In this document: one piece after another, positions 28,287-39,306 of the stretch
Layout of the letters: each line of letters begins with the position of its first letter
Position numbering within the stretch: position 1 is the first letter of the stretch
NCBI RefSeq assembly: GCF_001426665.1
Contig: NZ_LMEY01000023.1
Location: forward strand, 187,687 to 251,686
Reading direction: 5' to 3'
DNA length: 64,000 nt
Source of the DNA: Rhizobium sp. Root1334
GTDB taxonomy: Bacteria > Pseudomonadota > Alphaproteobacteria > Rhizobiales > Rhizobiaceae
Position numbers and translations under genes: made by a program
The notes under the pieces: model-generated
Told to the model about the DNA's origin: nothing
Databases searched by the model: none
What the model saw: the letters and a program-made list of their open reading frames with translations, nothing else

Positions 28287-29183
28287 TCAGGCGCCGGCTG
28301 CGATGCGTTTTGGCTTTGTCAGTTCGGGCACGATCTCGGCGATCAGCATGGCGGCAAAGATCGTTGCGCAACCAATGTAGCCAACGGTGGTGATGGATTC
28401 ACCGAGCAGCAGAACGCCGAGCAGCGCGGCAAACAATGCTTCGCTCGACAAGAAGATCGCCGCCTGCGGCGCTGTCGTATAGCGCTGCCCGACCACCTGG
28501 CAAATGAAGCCGATGCCACTGGAAAAGAAACCGGCATAGAGGATTTCGGGCAGGGCGTTTGTAATGGCCGTCATATCGAGTGGTTCGAACAACGCTCCGG
28601 CTAAACAGCCCAGAACCGCACAGACGGCAAACTGTACCACGCACAGCAGCATCGGCCGGCCGGTACTGCCAACGAAAATGCCGACCAGCATCACCTGCAG
28701 TGCCCAGAAGGCAGCGCAGATGATGGTCAGGAAATCGCCGTTGTTCAGGCCGGCAAGCGTGCCGCCGCTGAGAAGGAAAATGCCGAGCAGCGCCATGCCG
28801 GCTGCCGGCCAGATGACCCAATGCGGCTTGCGGCGCAGGAACACCACGGTCAGGATCGGTACGAACACGACGTAGAGCCCGGTCAGGAAGCCGGAATTGG
28901 TGACGCTGGTCGTCAGGAGACCAAGCTGCTGGGTCATCGCACCGGCAAACAATGCCAGCCCGATCCACAGGAAGTTGCGGATGTTGGATTTCGGTGTTGG
29001 TTTCTCTGCCTTGCGATGCTCCCACAAAGCCAGCGGTGCTGCTACCGCGGTTGCAATGGCAAATCGAAGGCCGATGAACCACATCGGGCCGATCGATTCC
29101 ATCGCTGTGGATTGAGCAACGAAACCGGCCCCCCAGATGGCGCCGGACATGAGCAGGAAGAGATTGGCCTGAAAGCGCGTCAC
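28287..29183 (-). CDS. EamA/DMT-family transporter
   Basis: Drug/metabolite transporter superfamily protein of 298 residues with ten hydrophobic helices in two EamA repeats (about 5-140 and 150-285). Substrate is unknown; relatives export amino acids, nucleotide-type compounds or drugs. I prefer the GTG at 29183 (start of TRFQANLFLL), with TCAGGA upstream, over ATG 29219, whose leader is unlike the family. It stands alone on the minus strand. Confidence 0.85.
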   Translation of the reverse strand: MTRFQANLFLLMSGAIWGAGFVAQSTAMESIGPMWFIGLRFAIATAVAAPLALWEHRKAEKPTPKSNIRNFLWIGLALFAGAMTQQLGLLTTSVTNSGFLTGLYVVFVPILTVVFLRRKPHWVIWPAAGMALLGIFLLSGGTLAGLNNGDFLTIICAAFWALQVMLVGIFVGSTGRPMLLCVVQFAVCAVLGCLAGALFEPLDMTAITNALPEILYAGFFSSGIGFICQVVGQRYTTAPQAAIFLSSEALFAALLGVLLLGESITTVGYIGCATIFAAMLIAEIVPELTKPKRIAAGA

Positions 29184-29324
29184 GATGCTGGTCCTGATGT
29201 ATCGGCACGAAGGCCTCATATCGGAACGATTTCAGGGCAGCAGTGCGTTGGATCCTATTTGCATCTGAGCTAACATCTGCACGGATTTTCGGCAAGCGGT
29301 CGTCTGGCGCAAATTGTCGGGCTA

Positions 29325-30476
29325 TCAGCTCCTGTTGCCAGGTGCGGAAACCCGCAGAAGCGCGCCGCCGTCTCCGTCCGTCAACATCAGGATCGCCCCG
29401 TCGGGCGCAACCTTGACGTCGCGAATGCGTCCGAATTCGCCCTCGAACAGCTGCTCTTCGGCAACAATCGCGCCGTCTTTATCCCGTTCCAGCCGCGTCA
29501 GCAGTTCGGATTTCAGCGCTGATACCAACAGGTTTCCGTTCCACTGGGGAAACATGGCGCCGCGATAGACGTCGATGGCGCCGGGCGCGATGGATGGATC
29601 CCAGTAGTGAAGCGGTTGTTCGTAGCCATCGGCGGCCTGCCCGGTACCGATCTTCGCGCCGGAGTAATCCTTGCCGTAGGTGATGACCGGCCAGCCATAG
29701 TTCTTGCTCGGCTGCGGCGCGTTGATTTCGTCGCCGCCGCGCGCGCCGTGTTCGACCGTCAGCAATTGGCCACTGTCCGGGTCGATGACAATGCCCTGCG
29801 GATTGCGGTGGCCTTTTGACCAGACTTCGGCAAGTCCGGCCTTGCCGTCCTTGTAGGGATTGTTCTCCGGAATGCTGCCATCCGGATTGATATGCAAAAT
29901 GGCGCCGGCATGGTCGCGCATGTCCTGTGCCCGAGCCCGTTCGCCCCGATCGCCGATGCCGAAGAACAGACTGCCATCGGCGGCCACCGCGATCCGCGAC
30001 CCGAAATGCTGGCCCTTGCCGGTGAACCTATTCATCCGGAAAAGTTCCTGCACCTGTGTCAGGCTTTTGCCATCCTTGGAGAGGGTCGCGCGAACGACGG
30101 CCGTGCCATAGCGGCTGCGCTCTGCGACCGCCATGGAAAGAAACAGCGTGCGATTGGTCTTGAATTTGGGATCGAGCGCGACGTCGAGAAGCCCACCTTG
30201 TCCCTGCGGCGCCACGTCCGGAACGCCGGTGACTGGCTCGGACGCCTTTCCGTCACGGATGATGCGAAGGGTGCCGCCAAGCTCTGAGACAATGTAAGCG
30301 CCATCCGGAAGCACTTCGACTGACCATGGATTGTCGAGGCCGGATGCGATCGTATCGACCTGGACGGCCGCCTTTCCGGTCGTAAACTGCTTGGGAGTGT
30401 CGGCGAGGGCAGGGACGGCGGCAAAAGCCGACGCCAGTCCGGCGAATTTCAACAGGCTTGCGAATGGCGTCGTCAT
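29325..30476 (-). CDS. PQQ-dependent aldose sugar dehydrogenase, soluble YliI/Asd type
   Basis: Periplasmic protein of 383 residues: signal peptide ending at about ALA (23-25), then a six-bladed beta-propeller of the GSDH family with the segments GLDNPWSVEVLPDG, QGQGGLLDVALDP and GHRNPQGIVIDP. Oxidises sugars or related polyols using PQQ, the cofactor inferred from family. No PQQ biosynthesis gene is in the window. It lies 75 bp downstream of the sortase gene on the same strand and could share its transcript; no functional link is obvious. Confidence 0.9.
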   Translation of the reverse strand: MTTPFASLLKFAGLASAFAAVPALADTPKQFTTGKAAVQVDTIASGLDNPWSVEVLPDGAYIVSELGGTLRIIRDGKASEPVTGVPDVAPQGQGGLLDVALDPKFKTNRTLFLSMAVAERSRYGTAVVRATLSKDGKSLTQVQELFRMNRFTGKGQHFGSRIAVAADGSLFFGIGDRGERARAQDMRDHAGAILHINPDGSIPENNPYKDGKAGLAEVWSKGHRNPQGIVIDPDSGQLLTVEHGARGGDEINAPQPSKNYGWPVITYGKDYSGAKIGTGQAADGYEQPLHYWDPSIAPGAIDVYRGAMFPQWNGNLLVSALKSELLTRLERDKDGAIVAEEQLFEGEFGRIRDVKVAPDGAILMLTDGDGGALLRVSAPGNRS

Positions 30477-30551
30477 CTCATTCTCCCACGGATACCCGTT
30501 GAAGCTGGGTCTTGAGACACGCGGATCAAGGTCCCGAGCGAGGTTTTGCGA

Positions 30552-31256
30552 TCAAAAGGATTTGACCGGGAGTTTACCTGATTCACCTTGCGCGGCGAGC
30601 GTTGATGGGTCTGCATCCGCGACAAGTTCGGCATTCATGATGTAACGCAGCGGGCCTTGCTCGGCGGCATCGAACGGCCAGCAGGTGGCGAGTACCAGAT
30701 TGCGGCCGGGCGCATTGGCGTTGATGCCGCTTTGGTCCCAGCGAGCGATGCGGCTGCTGCCGGCGCGAAAGGTGAGGTTGGTGCCGTCGTTGCGGGTGAC
30801 GACCAGGAGATCGCCCGGCTTGACGTCCTTGAGCCAGCGGAAATGCGTGTCGCGATGCGCGGCGATGACCGACGTGCCGGGTTCCCCCGGCGCAGGCGTA
30901 TTGGCCAGGCGGGCCGGGCCAAAGGCCAGGGCCTCGCCGCTGGCGCCGGAAAGCACGACCGCCGTCTTACCAATCCGGGGTGCGGTGATTTCCGCCTCGG
31001 TGGAAAAGTCGGCCCAGGGCCAGGGTTTGACATTGGTTTCACCCTGCAGTTGCGCCTCAAAGCTGCGCTTCAAAAGAACCTGCGAAACCTCCGCCTTGGC
31101 CTTCATGTAAAAGCCTTTGCCGACCAGCATCAGGCCGGCGAGCGCGATCAGCAGGATTCCGGCCAGCACAATCGTTTCCAGCGCGGTGAGGCGCGCCAGA
31201 AAACCGGCGCGTCCTTCCTTGTCCTGATTTTCCTGGTTGCCGGGCTTATCAGACAC
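30552..31256 (-). CDS. Class GN (Gram-negative) sortase
   Basis: Membrane-anchored transpeptidase of 234 residues with one N-terminal helix (about 25-45). The three sortase catalytic residues are present: His in AAHRDTHF, Cys in LATCWPFDA and Arg in GPLRYIMNA. It would cleave the LPxTA-type signal of the protein encoded just upstream. I start at GTG 31256, which overlaps the substrate stop (GTGTCTGA) and has GGAGG 9-13 nt before it; a GTG at 31283 lacks that site. The pair sortase/VIT-VWA protein is the recognised proteobacterial sortase locus. Confidence 0.9.
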   Translation of the reverse strand: MSDKPGNQENQDKEGRAGFLARLTALETIVLAGILLIALAGLMLVGKGFYMKAKAEVSQVLLKRSFEAQLQGETNVKPWPWADFSTEAEITAPRIGKTAVVLSGASGEALAFGPARLANTPAPGEPGTSVIAAHRDTHFRWLKDVKPGDLLVVTRNDGTNLTFRAGSSRIARWDQSGINANAPGRNLVLATCWPFDAAEQGPLRYIMNAELVADADPSTLAAQGESGKLPVKSF

Positions 31257-33597
31257 GGTCGCTTGCCTCCAAAGCCAGGCCACGCAGTTGCCAGCGCCAC
31301 AGGCTGAACGTTGTCGCCGCCATCAGGGCAAAGGCGAGCAGCAGCAGGCCGATCAGGATATGCCGGTCGGCAAGCGTTGCCGTCTGCGGCAGGTCCACCT
31401 GCTTGCCGGCGTCGGCGATTACGCTGGCGGCGCGCGCCGTCGGTGCTGCGGCCATCCGGTCGGCGACCATCATGGCCTGCTGTTCGCTCCGTTCAAGCGA
31501 TGCCTTGCGCTCGCCTTCCGGCATGGCCTGCTGTGGCTTCTCGCCGAACACCTTCTCGAAATCCCAGCCCTCGGGCAGGTTGAGCGGCAAGTCGGTGCTG
31601 ACGACCGGCTCACCGGTCGGACGGGACGGCGTCACATCGACGGCGACAAGGCTGGTGACGCGCGAGACAAGGTGGTTGGCAAGCGCTACCGTCTCAATCT
31701 GCTTGTCAAGCGCCGCCTGATCGTTGACCGCATAGGCATTGGCTTCGAGATCGTCGATCTTGCGGCGGGCCCAGAGCTTGGCTATGCCCTGGCCTTCGGA
31801 GGCCTTGGCAACATCCATTTCGATCCGCCACGGCTGGTTGCCGGTCTTGCCGGTGATTTGCAGCTTGCCTGCGGGCGTTGCGCCGTCAAGCTGCGCTGTC
31901 AGCACCACCGGCTCGCCGCGGTAAAGGTCGGGCATCGGGTTCGGGGTGATATCCCGGGCATTGGCCCCGTCGAAGTCAGCGGCGATGTCGGTCATCACAG
32001 GGTTTTCGAGCTTGGCAAACAATTCACCCATGCGCGCAGCAACCTGATCTTCCGAGCCGATCAGCGTGAAGGTGCCACGGCCGATTTCGGCGGCCTTGGT
32101 CATGAAATGCGTGTTGGGTGCCGAGCCGATGCCGACGGTGAAGACGCGAGCCTCGCCACGGTTCTTCGAAATCTCCTCGAACAGCTGTGCCTCGTTGCCG
32201 ATCGCGCCATCGGTGAGGAACACCACCTGCCGCAGCGCTCCGGGTTCGACCGGACCCTGGGTGCGAAGGGCTGCTTCGAGCGCCGGCAGCATTTCCGTGC
32301 CGCCATCGGCGGTCAGGCCGCGAACGAAGGCGATGGCATCCTCACGTTTGTCCGGTGTTGCCTGGACGAGCGTGGGGAAATGCACCTCCATCGTGTCGTC
32401 GAAACGCACCACGTTGAACTTGTCTTCGGCCTTGAGCTTGGAAATTGCCAGCGCCAAACTATCGCGTGCCTGCTCGATCGATGGTCCGGCCATCGAGCCG
32501 GAGTTGTCGATGACGAAGATGACCTCGCGCTTTGCCGGTGTTTCCGTTACAGCGGACCCGGCGGGAGGCGTGACGAAGCCCAACAGATAGGTCTTGCCAC
32601 CCTGGGTTTCGCGGAACAGGCCCGCATTTGGTGTCTTGCCGGCGATGGCGTTCCAGCTTAGCGCGAAATCCTTGTCGGCCGGCACGCTGCCGCCCTTCAG
32701 AGAAATCGTGCGCGCCATGTCATCGACCGTCTGCATGTCGGTCTGATGGAACGGCGAGGTGACTGTGCCAAGCGGGAAACCGGCATTGAGATTGACGGTC
32801 AGCGTCACCGGATTGATCCTGGCGTTCTCAGCCGGGTCGAGTACGGGGGCGGCGATCTTGTCGCGGTCCGGTACCGGATCGTTGACCGCATAGCCGGACT
32901 TCGGATCGAGATCGACTGTCTGGATGATTGGGTCGGGATTGTAGCGCGGTGCGACGACCATCGGGAAACGCAACGAGAACTCGCCACCCGACTGATGAAC
33001 GCTGCTCTGGTATTCGATCTGCACGACGATGGTTTCACCCGGTCCGATATTGGCAACCTGGTTGGTAAAGATGTTAGGGCGCTGCTGTTCGAGAAGTGCC
33101 GTCTTCTTGCCCTCGGCCTTGGCTTCCTCATAGACCTTGCGGGCCTCTTCGCGGGCCTTGATCTCACCCTCGATGAAGCGGTCGCCGATCTGCATTTTCA
33201 GCGTATCGACCGCAGAATTTTCCGGCAGCGGGAAGACATAGGTACCTTCGACCCAACCCTTGCTCGGGTTCTGGAAGCGCTGGGTGACGCGGGTGCGAAT
33301 GATCGGACCGTTGACGTCGATCACCACGTCGGTCGCCAGACGCGGCGCCTCGACGAAGGACCCCGGTTCCTTGGAGGGAAAGAGCAAGGCACCGGTCCCC
33401 ATGTCGTTGGGGCGCACATAACCGGCAAGACGCTGCGGCTTGCCGTCATTGGTCTCGGCCACGGCGTGCGAAAAGACACCCATCACGAACAAAAGGACGA
33501 GTGTCAGGGCAGCAAGGGCTGCGACGATCGCATATTCGATGTGCCGCGCGGTCATGCGGCTTGGTCGCTTTGCTGAGTTTTCGGTGTCCAGAAGCAT
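31249..33597 (-). CDS. Sortase target protein with VIT and VWA domains
   Basis: Large envelope protein of 782 residues (marine proteobacterial sortase target type). Order: N-terminal helix (about 22-46), VIT domain (about 78-215), von Willebrand A domain (about 357-535) with an intact MIDAS motif DNSGSM at 364-369, and a C-terminal sorting tail: LPQTA starting at 736, a membrane helix and a short basic end (WRWQLRG). The sorting signal shows it to be the substrate of the neighbouring sortase. VIT/VWA proteins bind other proteins or cations; its partner is unknown. GGGGG precedes ATG 33597. The sortase gene overlaps its stop. Confidence 0.92.
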   Translation of the reverse strand: MLLDTENSAKRPSRMTARHIEYAIVAALAALTLVLLFVMGVFSHAVAETNDGKPQRLAGYVRPNDMGTGALLFPSKEPGSFVEAPRLATDVVIDVNGPIIRTRVTQRFQNPSKGWVEGTYVFPLPENSAVDTLKMQIGDRFIEGEIKAREEARKVYEEAKAEGKKTALLEQQRPNIFTNQVANIGPGETIVVQIEYQSSVHQSGGEFSLRFPMVVAPRYNPDPIIQTVDLDPKSGYAVNDPVPDRDKIAAPVLDPAENARINPVTLTVNLNAGFPLGTVTSPFHQTDMQTVDDMARTISLKGGSVPADKDFALSWNAIAGKTPNAGLFRETQGGKTYLLGFVTPPAGSAVTETPAKREVIFVIDNSGSMAGPSIEQARDSLALAISKLKAEDKFNVVRFDDTMEVHFPTLVQATPDKREDAIAFVRGLTADGGTEMLPALEAALRTQGPVEPGALRQVVFLTDGAIGNEAQLFEEISKNRGEARVFTVGIGSAPNTHFMTKAAEIGRGTFTLIGSEDQVAARMGELFAKLENPVMTDIAADFDGANARDITPNPMPDLYRGEPVVLTAQLDGATPAGKLQITGKTGNQPWRIEMDVAKASEGQGIAKLWARRKIDDLEANAYAVNDQAALDKQIETVALANHLVSRVTSLVAVDVTPSRPTGEPVVSTDLPLNLPEGWDFEKVFGEKPQQAMPEGERKASLERSEQQAMMVADRMAAAPTARAASVIADAGKQVDLPQTATLADRHILIGLLLLAFALMAATTFSLWRWQLRGLALEASDRV

Positions 33598-35259
<1,662 letters not shown>

Positions 35260-35284
35260 GGCATCGTCACTGAACGACAATGGG

Positions 35285-35309
35285 CCCGCCGGAAACGGCG
35301 GGTTTTTTT
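35285..35309 (+). terminator. Rho-independent terminator of aatA
   Basis: CCCGCCG (35285-35291), GAAA loop, CGGCGGG (35296-35302) and seven T. Placed about 25 bp after the aatA stop. Confidence 0.9.
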
Positions 35310-35449
35310 GTTGGAGCTTGGCTACCTCGCCATTTCTCTCTGTCGCGAAATCTGACAGTCGCCGGGGTAAATCTTTACCCTTGAATGTGCGCTTGGCTTC
35401 CGCTCCAACCCAATTCCCGATACACAACAGCGTACCGAGGAGCCCCGTC

Positions 35450-36619
35450 ATGACTATTGCGCCGCATCACAGGATCTATACCTGTTTCTTCCTGTTTGCC
35501 GTGTCGCTTGGCGCGTTGCTGGCCCGCATGCCGGACCTGCAGGTGGCGCTGGGGGTGAATAAATCCGAGCTCGGGCTGACGCTGATCGGCATGGCAGTCG
35601 GGGCGCTGATTTCGCTGACATTCTCTTCGCCGCTGATTGCGCATCTGGGCGCGCGCACCACGGCCTTCATCACCGTTCTCGGGACGGCCACCGCGTTTGC
35701 GATTGTTCCCTGGGTTGGCGCGCCGGTGCTGGTGTTCGGCGTGCTGTTTACCGCCGGGTTGCTGGCCGGTGCGCTGGAAATCAACCTCAATGTCGAGATC
35801 GACCGGCTGGAGGCGCGGCTTGGCCGAGGCATCATGAACAGGGCGCACGGGTTCTGGAGCTTCGGTTTTTTCGTCACCGCGCTGATCGCTTCGGGCGTCC
35901 GCCAGGCGGAAATCTCGATGCAGCTGCATTTGGGGATAACGCTTGTCGTCGTCGTCGTTGCCGGTGCATTTGCCATTTCGGGTATCCGCAACGCGCCGGC
36001 GCGGGCGGTTTCGCACGAGGCCAAGGCGCCGTTGTTCGCCGTGCCGACGCTTGGCCTGCTGCCGCTCTGCATCATTGGCGTTGCGGCCTTCTTGGTCGAA
36101 GGCGCGGGGATCGACTGGTCGGCGATCTACATGCGCGACGTCTTTGCCGTCGAGCCGTTCATCGGCGGTCTGGGGCTGACTCTGTTCACCTTCTTCATGG
36201 CGATGGCCCGGCTGTTCATCGATCCGGTCGTCGACCGGTTTGGCGCCCGCAACGTCGCCTCGGTCCTGCTTGTGCTGTCGGCCATCGGCCTCACCGCCGT
36301 CTGGCTGGCGCCGCATGCCTATGTCGCGCTGTTCGGCTTCGCGCTGATGGGTGGCGGATGCAGTGCGGTCTATCCGCTGGCAGTGTCTGCGGCTGCGCAG
36401 CGCACTGACAGGCCGGCGCAGGTGAATGTCGCGGCCCTCGGGCAGGTGACGTTCATCGTCTTCTTCCTCGCACCACCGCTGCTCGGCTTTGTTGCCGAAC
36501 ATGCGGGCATCCGCACATCCTATCTCGTCTGCCTGCCGCTGATCATCTACGCGCTGTTTTCGGTCAAGGCGCTGGCGCCGCGCCGGAGTGTGGCGGATGC
36601 GGCTACTGCTGCGGTCTAA
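35450..36619 (+). CDS. MFS transporter (YbjJ-like)
   Basis: Major facilitator of 389 residues with 12 predicted helices in two halves; the conserved MFS loop between helices 2 and 3 is weak (HLGARTTAF). Substrate unknown. The start at ATG 35450 has GAGGAG at a good distance; a frame opening at 35189 lies inside aatA and is rejected. It is convergent with the lytic transglycosylase gene (96-bp gap). Confidence 0.87.
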   Translation: MTIAPHHRIYTCFFLFAVSLGALLARMPDLQVALGVNKSELGLTLIGMAVGALISLTFSSPLIAHLGARTTAFITVLGTATAFAIVPWVGAPVLVFGVLFTAGLLAGALEINLNVEIDRLEARLGRGIMNRAHGFWSFGFFVTALIASGVRQAEISMQLHLGITLVVVVVAGAFAISGIRNAPARAVSHEAKAPLFAVPTLGLLPLCIIGVAAFLVEGAGIDWSAIYMRDVFAVEPFIGGLGLTLFTFFMAMARLFIDPVVDRFGARNVASVLLVLSAIGLTAVWLAPHAYVALFGFALMGGGCSAVYPLAVSAAAQRTDRPAQVNVAALGQVTFIVFFLAPPLLGFVAEHAGIRTSYLVCLPLIIYALFSVKALAPRRSVADAATAAV

Positions 36620-36715
36620 CGGCCGGCTTTTTTCCCTAGATAGGCCAAAATCCCTCGACCAGCGCATCGAAGGTGACGCGGTAACGCGGGCCTTTGGAGA
36701 GCACAGGGTGACTGT

Positions 36716-37657
36716 TCAGTTCTTGAAGACAATGCAGGCGCCGCCGGTCTTGCGGATATCGGCGCAGACTGCATCGGCTTCCGCCCGCGTCTGGCGGCCG
36801 ATGCGGGCCGTGTAGCGCAGCCGGTTTCCGAAGGCCCGGTTGCGCTCGCGCTGGATCAGCGGTTTCTCCGTATTAAGCGGCGAGGGCATGCGGCTGACGG
36901 TGGCCAGAAACAGCCGTTCCGCAACCGATTTCTGAAAATGTGCTGAAAGCTGCGCCCCCCAGGGTGTCCAGGTGCCTTCCTCTTCAAACTCAACCTCCTT
37001 CAGCCGCCGCTTGTCAGCAAGGGCGGTGCAGGCATCGTAGAAGGATTTGTCCTTGTCGAGCCGCAGATCGAGCGTCTGAGGCGGATTGTCCTTCCATTCC
37101 TCGACCGGATGGGCGGTGATGGCCAGCACATAGGCGCGCGTTTCGGACGGCAGATTACCGGTTTCCAGAAAGTTGCTAAGCCCGCCTTCACCGGCATTAT
37201 AGGCGGCAGCGGCAAGGCCGAGATTGCCGAAGCGATTACGCAGCAGATCGAGATATTCGGCCGATTTTCCCAAGGCTTCCAGCGCGTCGAAGCTATTGGT
37301 GAGCCCGCGCAGTTTCGCGGTCGAAGGGATGAACTGCGCGATGCCCTCGGCACCCTTCGGGCTGACGGCATCCGGCCGAAACAGGCTTTCCTTCCAGATC
37401 AGTCGCGCGAAGAAGTCGGGTGGGAGCGCATTGGTTTCAGCGAAATGGCCAAGCGCCGTGCAGATGTCACGGCTATAGCTTTTGGCGCGCACGCAAAGCG
37501 TCGCCGTGCCGGTATTGGCGGAGTAGACGCACGGTGGTGCACGCCATTCCGGCTGCGCCAGGGCAATCGGGCTGTGCAAAAACGTCCCGCTAAGCACCGC
37601 GGCCGTAGACAGCGCTGCAAGCCATATCCGCTCCTGCCAACGTCTTTTGTATCTCAT
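36716..37657 (-). CDS. Lytic transglycosylase (SLT domain) with SPOR-like C terminus
   Basis: Exported murein-cleaving enzyme of 313 residues. Signal peptide to about 34; SLT domain (about 60-165) with the catalytic Glu90 in WKESLF, then SPKGAEGIAQFIPSTA and AAAAYNAGEGG, all canonical. The C terminus (about 240-313, ending GGACIVFKN) resembles a SPOR domain that binds glycan strands lacking stem peptides. It would remodel peptidoglycan for growth or for assembly of an envelope machine; no such machine is encoded nearby. Confidence 0.9.
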   Translation of the reverse strand: MRYKRRWQERIWLAALSTAAVLSGTFLHSPIALAQPEWRAPPCVYSANTGTATLCVRAKSYSRDICTALGHFAETNALPPDFFARLIWKESLFRPDAVSPKGAEGIAQFIPSTAKLRGLTNSFDALEALGKSAEYLDLLRNRFGNLGLAAAAYNAGEGGLSNFLETGNLPSETRAYVLAITAHPVEEWKDNPPQTLDLRLDKDKSFYDACTALADKRRLKEVEFEEEGTWTPWGAQLSAHFQKSVAERLFLATVSRMPSPLNTEKPLIQRERNRAFGNRLRYTARIGRQTRAEADAVCADIRKTGGACIVFKN

Positions 37658-37720
37658 CCGCCAGGGGACCGTCCGCTTCGACGGCCCTTGATAGCATCGA
37701 TCGGCGAAACCGGAAAATGC

Positions 37721-38224
37721 TTATGGTTTTTCCGGCAGGGTCAGCTGCATGAAGGTCAGGTCCAGCCAGCGGCCGAACTTGGTGCCGACTTCCTTCATCT
37801 GGCCGGTGATCTCGAAGCCGAGCTTTTCGTGCAGGCGGATCGAGGCGGCATTGTTGGCTTCGATGCCAGCGACCATCACATGCTTGCCGCAGTCCGCCGC
37901 CCGCTCGATCAGGGCAAGCATCAACAGCTTGCCGATGCCGCCGCCGCGCTGGTTCTTCTCGACATAGACGGAGTGCTCAACCGTATGGCGGTAACCGTCG
38001 AAAGCGCGCCAGTCGCCAAACGAGGCATAGCCGGCAATGGTGCCGTCATCCGTAACCGCGACAAGAACCGGATAGCCGAGGCGTTTTCGATCGGCCAACC
38101 ATGTGGCGCGATTGACAAGATCGACCTGTGTATCGTTCCAGATCGCCGTCGTGTTGAGCACGGCATCATTGTAGATGTCGCGGATGGCAGGCAGGTCGGT
38201 TTCTTCGGCGTCGCGCAGGTGCAT
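37721..38224 (-). CDS. GNAT N-acetyltransferase, phosphinothricin acetyltransferase-like
   Basis: 167-residue acetyl-CoA-dependent enzyme with GNAT motif A QRGGGIGKLLMLALI and the MddA/Pat-type start MHLRDAEETDLPAIRDIYNDAV. Relatives acetylate phosphinothricin, methionine sulfoximine or methionine sulfone; substrate here is inferred from similarity only. Co-directional with the APH-type gene upstream (84-bp gap). Confidence 0.9.
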   Translation of the reverse strand: MHLRDAEETDLPAIRDIYNDAVLNTTAIWNDTQVDLVNRATWLADRKRLGYPVLVAVTDDGTIAGYASFGDWRAFDGYRHTVEHSVYVEKNQRGGGIGKLLMLALIERAADCGKHVMVAGIEANNAASIRLHEKLGFEITGQMKEVGTKFGRWLDLTFMQLTLPEKP

Positions 38225-38308
38225 CAGTGGTCTCCAGCAGTTTGGCGAAGCTCTAAGCCGCGATAGAGGCGTTGTACAGCCGGTAAATCCTGCCCTTGCG
38301 CAAACTGC

Positions 38309-39109
38309 TTATGGATTACCGGCAAGCTCCGCCGCTGCAATTTCGGCAACGCGAAGCGCCGGTGCCGGATCGCCGCCATCTTCAAGAAACCACGCTGCGG
38401 AAAGTCCGGCATAGGCGACGATCCAGCGCAGCAACCGCTCCGGCGCAAGGCCCGATTCTTGTGCCACGATGGGAAGCTGGCGTCGCAGTCTTGCCGGCTC
38501 CTGTGTCGATGGCAGGTCGGGATTGCAGAACAGGTTGGCATAGTCATAGCCACGCTCGCCAAGCAAACCTTTCGGGTCGATGGCCAGAAAACCGCGGGCT
38601 TCGAAATCGAGAATATTGCTGTGATGGATATCGCCATGCAGCGCGCCGATCTCCCGGGGTTCGGCAAGCAACGCTTTTGCCACGGTGGCAGAGGTGCTGA
38701 ACTTGCCGCCATGCGCCAGCGAGGCCAGTTCCAAGGCGCGGAACCAGATATTGAGAGGAACAAGCTCGGGATAGGGTTTTGCGGATGGCCTGTGCAGGGT
38801 TGCGACGGTTTCGCAGATGATCCGGCTCGCAGCCTCGTCTTCGCCCGTCATGGCCATGGACAGCAGAGAACGCTTGCCTTCAGCTCTCTCGAGCAAGATG
38901 GCGTCATCCTCACTGGCATAGACCTTGGCTGCACCTTGGCCGTTCCACCATTGCAGCAACAGGCCGCCGCGTTTCTCTTCGGCAATGGTCGCCACCTTCA
39001 GCATTGCAGGCAGACCTTGCCAGCGGACGGGCAGGAGGAGGCTGGACGGCGTGACGACTGGCACGCCATCAGGCTGCAAGGCCCATGCCTTGATGAAATG
39101 GTCGAACAT
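38309..39109 (-). CDS. Aminoglycoside/hydroxyurea kinase-like phosphotransferase (APH(6) family)
   Basis: 266-residue small-molecule kinase with the APH catalytic motif LHGDIHHSNIL and the metal-binding region IDPKGLLGERGYDYAN. Family members phosphorylate streptomycin or hydroxyurea, but chromosomal versions often have unknown natural substrates, so resistance should not be assumed. I start at ATG 39109 (MFDHFIKAWAL); the frame from 39247 runs through the RIME-like repeat. Separated from nemA by that repeat. Confidence 0.82.
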   Translation of the reverse strand: MFDHFIKAWALQPDGVPVVTPSSLLLPVRWQGLPAMLKVATIAEEKRGGLLLQWWNGQGAAKVYASEDDAILLERAEGKRSLLSMAMTGEDEAASRIICETVATLHRPSAKPYPELVPLNIWFRALELASLAHGGKFSTSATVAKALLAEPREIGALHGDIHHSNILDFEARGFLAIDPKGLLGERGYDYANLFCNPDLPSTQEPARLRRQLPIVAQESGLAPERLLRWIVAYAGLSAAWFLEDGGDPAPALRVAEIAAAELAGNP

Positions 39110-39165
39110 TGCAGGCACCTTCACTCCGTGATTTCCCCAATGAGAGAAACGGTGGTTCGCGTCCT

Positions 39166-39302
39166 CTTCTCCCCTATGGGGAGAAGGTGGCCCGTAGGGC
39201 CGGATGAGGGGGCGGCTGGCTCCGAAATCACGGCCGTACCCCCTCATCGCCTTATCTCACTCGGCACTCTCGTGCCGACCCTCCCCCTCAAGGGGAGGGT
39301 GG
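39166..39302. repeat. RIME-like palindromic intergenic element (copy 2)
   Basis: About 137 bp with the same modules as 11439-11539: CTTCTCCCC/GGGGAGAAG (39166-39186), a GGATGAGGGGG arm with its CCCCCTCAT partner, an extra CGGCAC/GTGCCG hairpin, and the ACCCTCCCCCTCAAGGGGAGGGT stem-loop at the right end (described, not quoted further). It is longer and more diverged than copy 1. Confidence 0.75.
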
Positions 39303-39306
39303 ATAG

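Noticed and set aside
31237..32661. 474-codon plus-strand open frame opposite the sortase target gene
   Set aside because: High-GC antisense shadow; the minus strand encodes the VIT/VWA protein with an intact MIDAS motif and sorting signal.
38309..39109. APH-type kinase as an acquired antibiotic resistance gene
   Set aside because: Composition matches neighbours, no mobile element is present and chromosomal members of this family commonly have other substrates.
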